NCBI GenBank assembly: GCA_020029455.1
Contig: JAIBJH010000105.1
Span: 1-9,701 of the forward strand
Direction of reading: 5' to 3'
DNA: 9,701 bases
Origin: Hyphomicrobiales bacterium
GTDB lineage: Bacteria; Pseudomonadota; Alphaproteobacteria; Rhizobiales; Aestuariivirgaceae
Part shown: positions 6,867-9,701 of the stretch, one piece after another
Numbering within the stretch: position 1 is the stretch's first letter
How the letters are laid out: each line of letters opens with the position of its first letter
Made by a program: the position numbers and the translations under genes
The notes under the pieces: generated by a model
What the model saw: only the letters and a program-made list of their open reading frames with translations
The model's database searches: none
What the model was told of the DNA's origin: nothing

Positions 6867-7400
6867 ATGCTGTGGTTGCCAAAGATTATCCGGAATATCG
6901 CAGCCTTCACGACGTGCCTGCTGCTTTCAGGCTGTGTCCTGCAGTCTCAAGTGCCGCTCTTTGGTGACACGCAAGGTGTTTTGGCGCTCAAGGCCCTGGG
7001 CAATGAATTCACCATGGAGACATTCGAGGATGGCAAATGGAAGGTGGAGGAGGGCAAGGCCGTCTTAACGCCCGAGGGGCGGCACTATTTGTTCACAACG
7101 CCCGACAGCAAGAAGCCCATCGAGGTGCTGCTTGTGCCGCTGGAGGGCAACCGCTTCGTGGGCCAGACGCGCGAGAGCAGGGAGAAGCCCTTTCTCTATA
7201 TCATTGCCGATGTGGGCCAAACAGAGGTCTTGTTATCGCTTTTGTCCTGCGATGAGCTGAAGGCGCTTGGCACATTCGCGGGCGACGTGCATTTCAGTGG
7301 CGGAGACTGCACTTTCGCCGGGGTGCCGGACCTCGCCCTGTTCCAGAAGTTAGCCAAGGCCATTGCACCGGCGAAGTCGCGGTTGCGGCCTGCCCCATAA
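6867..7400 (+). CDS. Predicted lipoprotein of unknown function
   Basis: The protein has 177 residues and starts at the ATG at 6867, six bases after a clean GGAGG. The open frame extends upstream to 6768, but that part lies inside the tRNA gene and is not coding. The N-terminus is a lipoprotein signal: basic residues K6 and R9, the hydrophobic run IAAFTTCLLL, and lipobox L20-S21-G22-C23, with Cys23 as the lipidation site. The next residues are Val and Leu, with no Asp at +2, so outer-membrane sorting is the default expectation. The mature part (about 155 residues) has alternating hydrophobic and charged strands and two Cys (C128, C148) that could form a disulfide in the periplasm. I recognise no family. 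It may share the tRNA-Leu transcript and is followed 91 bases later by a beta-barrel gene, which suggests an envelope role. Confidence 0.88.
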   Translation: MLWLPKIIRNIAAFTTCLLLSGCVLQSQVPLFGDTQGVLALKALGNEFTMETFEDGKWKVEEGKAVLTPEGRHYLFTTPDSKKPIEVLLVPLEGNRFVGQTRESREKPFLYIIADVGQTEVLLSLLSCDELKALGTFAGDVHFSGGDCTFAGVPDLALFQKLAKAIAPAKSRLRPAP

Positions 7401-7491
7401 GGAGGCGCAATTCCACGGTTGGCAACGAATCTCAGACAGTGGTAGTTTGCCGTGGGGCTTATTCGCGCCAGGGTGCTGGCTGGGGATTTGG

Positions 7492-8121
7492 ATGAATTTC
7501 GGGCGACACCTTCTCCTGACAGCGGTGGCTTTCAGCTATTGGCTTGCCAGCCCGGCGCTGGCGGCGGAGCGTGGCGGAGATCAGGCGGTTTCGGTTTTTG
7601 CCGGCGTTGCCACTGATGCCGCCTTCACCAGCAGCATTTTCTTTCCGTTGAGCAATGACATCAAGGACATCGGCATCGTCGGCATCGCCTATTCGAGGCG
7701 GCTCGGCACATGGGACGAGTTGACCGGCAATGTGCTTCCTCTCGGCGAGAATTTCACGCTCGAAGGCGAAGCCGGCATTTCGGGGCGCTTCGGCGATGAA
7801 AGCCTCGGCGAAGCCTGGACCGGGCTATATCTGCGCTATGACGGCTTTCCGTGGAACGACAGGCTCTACACAACCATTGCCGTCAATACCGGGCTCAGCC
7901 TTCTGACCAGCGAATCCGATTTCGAGCGCGGGCGCGACGAGAACAACAACAGTGCCGGACTTCTGCACTACATGGGGCCGGAAATCACCTTTGCCGACCC
8001 GGACAACAAGAACCTCGAATTGATGGTGCGTTTCCACCACCGCTCGGGCGTGTTCGGGCTTTTTGACGGGGTGATCAGCGGATCGACTTTCATCAGCAGC
8101 GGTGTCAGGATGCGGTTCTAG
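7492..8121 (+). CDS. Predicted outer-membrane beta-barrel protein, weakly lipid A deacylase (PagL)-like
   Basis: The protein has 209 residues. A Sec signal peptide (residues 1 to about 24, LASPALA then AERGGD) leads into a mature chain of alternating strands (VSVFAGVATD, IGIVGIAYSRRL, FTLEGEAGISGRF, WTGLYLRYDGF, LYTTIAVNTGLSLL, LELMVRFHHRS, STFISSGVRMRF). It ends in Phe, as barrel proteins recognised by the BAM machinery usually do. The general layout and the H183-R184-S185 triplet near the C-terminus recall PagL-type acyloxyacyl hydrolases, which remove the 3-linked acyl chain of lipid A. However, I see no Glu at the expected distance after the Ser, so enzymatic activity is doubtful. The start is the ATG at 7492, preceded by GGGGA. 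The frame opens upstream to 7363, but that part overlaps the lipoprotein gene. The next gene follows after seven bases, so the two are probably one operon. Confidence 0.85.
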   Translation: MNFGRHLLLTAVAFSYWLASPALAAERGGDQAVSVFAGVATDAAFTSSIFFPLSNDIKDIGIVGIAYSRRLGTWDELTGNVLPLGENFTLEGEAGISGRFGDESLGEAWTGLYLRYDGFPWNDRLYTTIAVNTGLSLLTSESDFERGRDENNNSAGLLHYMGPEITFADPDNKNLELMVRFHHRSGVFGLFDGVISGSTFISSGVRMRF

Positions 8122-8128
8122 GACCGCC

Positions 8129-8446
8129 ATGCAGCGACTTTCGGTGTTGTTCCTCTTGATGGCGTTTGCTTTGCCGGCAATGGCGGGCGATCTCGCGAAG
8201 GGCGTGTCGCAGCGGGTGATCCGCTTCAACGTCACGCGCGGTGAGGGCATACATCCCCGGACACTGGTGGATTGTTTTGACAGTGAAGGCTGCCTGCTCC
8301 ACCTCACCCGCGCCCTTGAGCAATCAGGCGGCAATCCGGGACTGTTGCGGAAGGGAGAGACCGGGGTGCCAGAGTCTCACGGATTGAGGCGCAGCTTCAG
8401 CTATGTTCCGGCCGAGGGCGAACGGCTCTGTGCGGCTAGCGATTAG
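8129..8446 (+). CDS. Small exported protein of unknown function
   Basis: This 105-residue protein is in the same transcription unit as the beta-barrel gene. Its AGGA ribosome binding site (8120-8123) overlaps the preceding stop codon, and the ATG at 8129 follows five bases later, which suggests coupled translation. A Sec signal peptide (LSVLFLLMAFALPAMA then GDLAKG, cleavage near residue 19) sends it to the periplasm or outside. The mature part of about 86 residues has three Cys (C49, C55, C101). C49 and C55 sit in the short motif CFDSEGC, which could be a disulfide loop or a metal site. No family is recognised. Its stop codon overlaps the stop of the convergent 79-residue exported protein by four bases. 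Confidence 0.72.
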   Translation: MQRLSVLFLLMAFALPAMAGDLAKGVSQRVIRFNVTRGEGIHPRTLVDCFDSEGCLLHLTRALEQSGGNPGLLRKGETGVPESHGLRRSFSYVPAEGERLCAASD

Positions 8447-8682
8447 ATTCCGAGAAGCTTCATCGCTTCGCCGAGGTCTGCCTCGGAGGCGGCGTGGTCG
8501 CCTGATTCATGCTCGGCCTTGCCCTTCTCATAGAGCTCCATCACCTTGGCCTTGGTGGCATCATCCACCGTTGCCGTCTTCATGGCTTCGTCGATCTGCG
8601 CCATCAGCTTCGGGCACTGGCTGGCGAATGCCGAGGTGGCAAGAGCCATGGCAAAGCCGGCCGCGAGTACAAATTTCTTCAT
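8443..8682 (-). CDS. Small exported alpha-helical protein, copy 1 of a tandem pair
   Basis: The protein has 79 residues and starts at the ATG at 8682, with GGAGA seven bases upstream. The signal peptide MKKFVLAAGFAMALATSAFA gives a mature protein of about 59 residues starting SQC. The mature chain is rich in Ala, Glu, Lys and Met and appears as two or three amphipathic helices: CPKLMAQIDEAMKTATVDD, ATKAKVMELYEKGKAEHESG and DHAASEADLGEAMKLLGI. The last two resemble a single TPR-like helical hairpin. One Cys (C23) is shared with the paralogue. The copy at 8837-9076 is about 71% identical (56 of 79 by eye) with no gap, and the leader and promoter are also duplicated. Function is unknown. A periplasmic soluble helical protein is the simplest reading. 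Confidence 0.9.
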   Translation of the reverse strand: MKKFVLAAGFAMALATSAFASQCPKLMAQIDEAMKTATVDDATKAKVMELYEKGKAEHESGDHAASEADLGEAMKLLGI

Positions 8683-8720
8683 GTTCGAATCTCCGTTGAT
8701 TGGTGCTCCCCAGTACTCGG

Positions 8721-8750
8721 CAATACGCAAGGGAAATGCGACCGGATCAA
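8721..8750 (-). promoter_or_regulatory. Promoter of copy 1, conserved in copy 2
   Basis: On the minus strand, CTTGATC (-35 TTGATC at 8750-8745) is followed by 18 bases and GTATTG (8726-8721) as -10. The block GACCGGATCAAGAC (plus strand, 8740-8753) recurs exactly at 9133-9146. It lies at the same distance from the start codon within one base, while most bases between it and the leader have diverged. That retention marks it as functional, either as a -35 element or as an overlapping operator. Confidence 0.5.
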
Positions 8751-8766
8751 GACAAGTATGGTCCGG

Positions 8767-8797
8767 GATTATGGCGGGTGCGGGCCGATTATGGCGG
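8767..8797. repeat. Direct repeat of GATTATGGCGG with 20-bp period
   Basis: GATTATGGCGG occurs at 8767-8777 and again at 8787-8797, exactly 20 bases apart (about two helical turns). The pair lies between the two paralogous genes, just upstream of the copy 1 promoter. Two identical sites on the same DNA face could bind a regulator, or they may be chance in GC-rich DNA. The pair is not present upstream of copy 2. Confidence 0.4.
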
Positions 8798-8804
8798 TGC
8801 TCAA

Positions 8805-8821
8805 GGCGGCGTGGCGCCGCC
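8805..8821 (-). terminator. GC-rich hairpin downstream of copy 2, possible terminator
   Basis: GGCGGC (8805-8810) and GCCGCC (8816-8821) form a 6-bp stem with a 5-base loop. It lies 16 bases beyond the stop codon of copy 2 on the minus strand. The minus strand continues TTGAGC with no T-run, so it is weak as an intrinsic terminator. It could instead protect the 3' end or act as a Rho-independent pause. Confidence 0.25.
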
Positions 8822-8836
8822 CCGAGGCCCGAGGGA

Positions 8837-9076
8837 CTATATGCCGAGGATTTTCATCGCCTCGCCCAAGTCCCTCATGGAAGCGCCGTGATCGCCCGCT
8901 TCATGCTCGGCTCTGCCTTGTTCGTAGAGCGCCATCACTTTGGTCATGGTGGCCTCGTCCAGCGATGCCGTCTTCATGGCCTCATCGATACTGTTTATCA
9001 TTGTCTCGCAATCACTGGCAAAAGCCGAGGTCGCAAGGCCCATGGCAAAGGCGGCCACAAGAACAAACTTTTTCAT
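8837..9076 (-). CDS. Small exported alpha-helical protein, copy 2 of a tandem pair
   Basis: The protein has 79 residues from the ATG at 9076, with leader GGAGATTCGAAG that differs from copy 1 only in its last base. The signal peptide MKKFVLVAAFAMGLATSAFA gives a mature protein starting SDC. It aligns to copy 1 without gaps. Identity is highest in the signal peptide, in IDEAMKTA, and in the C-terminal part (ALYEQGRAEHEAGDHGAS and DLGEAMKILGI). It is lowest at residues 22-29 just after the cleavage site and at 67-68. That pattern fits selection on the helical C-terminal part and freer change at the mature N-terminus. Cys23 is kept. The gene has its own promoter and is divergent from the small FDPQPEPP protein. 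Function is unknown. Confidence 0.9.
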   Translation of the reverse strand: MKKFVLVAAFAMGLATSAFASDCETMINSIDEAMKTASLDEATMTKVMALYEQGRAEHEAGDHGASMRDLGEAMKILGI

Positions 9077-9113
9077 CTTCGAATCTCCATCCAATGCCGC
9101 TCCCGATAATGCC

Positions 9114-9143
9114 GATAACGCAATTGAAAAGGGACCGGATCAA
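9114..9143 (-). promoter_or_regulatory. Promoter of copy 2, conserved in copy 1
   Basis: On the minus strand, TTGATC (9143-9138) and GTTATC (9119-9114) are separated by 18 bases, the same spacing as in copy 1. The surrounding GACCGGATCAAGAC block (plus strand, 9133-9146) is identical to copy 1. The predicted transcript start would leave a leader of roughly 30 bases ending in GGAGATTCGAAG. Confidence 0.5.
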
Positions 9144-9245
9144 GACGATGGGGCGGCATGAATGAGTTGTGAATGGCGGTCTCAGAAACGGTTCAAGGAC
9201 AGGGTGGGAGGGTGGCGCCAGAGGGTGCCTTGAATGGAGAGACAC

Positions 9246-9440
9246 ATGTTTCGCATCATCATCGCCGGAAGCATCGCAGTGGCCCTTACGGGGCCTGCCT
9301 TCGCCTTCGATCCACAGCCCGAGCCGCCGAGCCAGCAGGGGCAGATCGCCAGCCAGCCTGCGCAGACTGCGGCAAAAGCCAAGACCAAGCCCGTGGACGA
9401 TGGGAGAACGCTTGCCGACTACAATATCCAGAAGGAGTAG
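9246..9440 (+). CDS. Short secreted Pro/Gln-rich protein with FDPQPEPP motif
   Basis: The protein has 64 residues. The ATG at 9246 is preferred because GGAGA (9235-9239) lies six bases upstream; the in-frame ATG at 9234 overlaps this SD. A Sec signal peptide (MFRIIIAGSIAVALTGPAFA) is followed at once by FDPQPEPPSQQGQ, then a low-complexity Gln/Ala/Lys stretch and the tail DDGRTLADYNIQKE. The mature chain of about 44 residues is probably disordered. FDPQPEPP-type sequences are familiar to me from other small bacterial exported proteins, but I know of no function. The gene is divergent from copy 2 of the 79-residue protein. A palindromic repeat lies 16 bases after its stop and could end the transcript. 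Confidence 0.72.
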   Translation: MFRIIIAGSIAVALTGPAFAFDPQPEPPSQQGQIASQPAQTAAKAKTKPVDDGRTLADYNIQKE

Positions 9441-9456
9441 GCCCGCTGCTTTCACC

Positions 9457-9546
9457 CTCTCCCTCGCAAACGTGGGGGAGAGTGCGTGGTGCTATTTGCC
9501 CTCTCCCGGCGAAGACGGGAGAGGGTGGCCGAAGGCCGGGAGAGGG
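9457..9546. repeat. REP-like intergenic palindromic element with three hairpin arms
   Basis: Three hairpins stand in a row. CTCTCCC (9457-9463) pairs with GGGAGAG (9476-9482). CCCTCTCCCG (9499-9508) pairs perfectly with CGGGAGAGGG (9516-9525) over 10 bp with a 7-base loop. GGCC-GAA-GGCC spans 9527-9537. A further GGGAGAGGG (9538-9546) could pair alternatively with either CCCTCTCCC arm. Elements built from CCCTCTCCC, GGGAGAGGG and GTGGCCGAAGGCC are widespread between genes in Proteobacteria, including Hyphomicrobiales, from general knowledge. This is therefore probably one copy of a multi-copy family. It contains no open frame of note. Confidence 0.8.
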
Positions 9547-9572
9547 TACAAGGAGCGTGACAGTTTGATGGA

Positions 9573-9590
9573 TGTATCAAAACTGATACA
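9573..9590. promoter_or_regulatory. Inverted-repeat operator candidate for the antitoxin-like regulator
   Basis: TGTATCA (9573-9579) and TGATACA (9584-9590) are perfect inverted repeats around AAAC, ending 8 bases before the ATG at 9599. A second, overlapping inverted repeat is TTTGAT (9564-9569) with ATCAAA (9576-9581). XRE-type antitoxins commonly repress their own promoter through such palindromes. The tight position next to the start codon would block transcription or translation initiation. Confidence 0.5.
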
Positions 9591-9598
9591 AGCGAACC

Positions 9599-9701
9599 AT
9601 GAAAGTTCAGAAGTTTGAGAATGTTTGGGATGCTCTAGCCGATACACCGGAAGAGGCGCTTAATCTCACCATGCGTTCGGACCTGATGTCATCCATCGAG
9701 C
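9599..9701 (+). CDS. XRE-family HTH regulator, HigA-type antitoxin-like, N-terminal part
   Basis: Only 34 residues are present; the gene runs off the right edge. The visible start is MKVQKFENVWDALADTPEEA followed by LNLTMRSDLMSSIE. This closely matches the N-terminal segment of small (about 90-110 residue) XRE proteins in which it precedes a helix-turn-helix domain, usually annotated as antitoxins of HigBA or Gp49-like RelE/ParE toxin systems. Such proteins neutralise the toxin and repress their own operon. The HTH itself is outside the window, so the assignment rests on the N-terminal signature. No toxin gene lies upstream, where it is usually found: the preceding 158 bases are a palindromic repeat and the operator candidate. 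The toxin may be downstream or absent. The ribosome binding site is weak (AAGCGA). Confidence 0.72.
   Translation, partial: MKVQKFENVWDALADTPEEALNLTMRSDLMSSIE

Noticed and set aside
7363..7491. Upstream extension of the beta-barrel frame from ATG 7363
   Set aside because: It overlaps the end of the lipoprotein gene in another frame and would bury the signal peptide behind 43 polar residues.
9457..9546. CRISPR array or short tandem repeat
   Set aside because: The repeated units are palindromic arms of hairpins in alternating orientation, not regularly spaced direct repeats with unique spacers.

Overview
The window looks like chromosomal DNA of an alphaproteobacterium, probably of the order Hyphomicrobiales. 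The evidence is the GC-rich coding bias, a gpt-type xanthine phosphoribosyltransferase of the 165-residue alphaproteobacterial form, a large PAS hybrid histidine kinase, a CHASE2 cyclase, small Ala-rich exported proteins, and a CCCTCTCCC/GGGAGAGGG intergenic repeat of a kind common in these genomes. No phage, transposase or CRISPR locus is seen. Genus and species cannot be named from the sequence alone.

Left part (1-3236). A partial minus-strand gene, probably a methyltransferase of the leucine carboxyl methyltransferase family, lies downstream of a cytosolic hybrid histidine kinase (PAS-PAS-PAS-HisKA-HATPase-REC). Divergent from the kinase is gpt, a purine salvage gene with a very strong ribosome binding site. 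A hairpin with a T-rich tail on the minus strand separates gpt from the convergent cyclase gene.

Middle part (3237-6627). This is a possible cyclic-nucleotide signalling neighbourhood. It holds a CHASE2 transmembrane class III nucleotide cyclase with its metal and transition-state residues intact. It also holds a small polytopic DUF3307 membrane protein on the other strand, and a three-helix membrane protein with a C-terminal cyclic-nucleotide-binding fold. The last resembles eukaryotic Popeye (POPDC) proteins in layout, and the usual phosphate-binding Arg is replaced by Ala. The producer-sensor link between the cyclase and this protein is inference.

Right part (6628-8446). A tRNA-Leu(UAA) gene with its own promoter is followed after only 27 bases by a lipoprotein gene. 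After that come a predicted outer-membrane beta-barrel protein and a small exported protein, all on the plus strand. They form a likely cell-envelope gene cluster of unknown function.

Far right (8443-9701). Two tandem, about 71% identical 79-residue exported proteins lie on the minus strand. Each has its own copy of a conserved promoter and leader, so this is a whole-unit duplication. Next come a short secreted peptide with an FDPQPEPP motif, a multi-arm palindromic repeat, and the start of an XRE/HigA-type antitoxin-like regulator preceded by a perfect inverted repeat. No toxin gene lies upstream of that regulator.

No stretch longer than 300 bases is without a gene.
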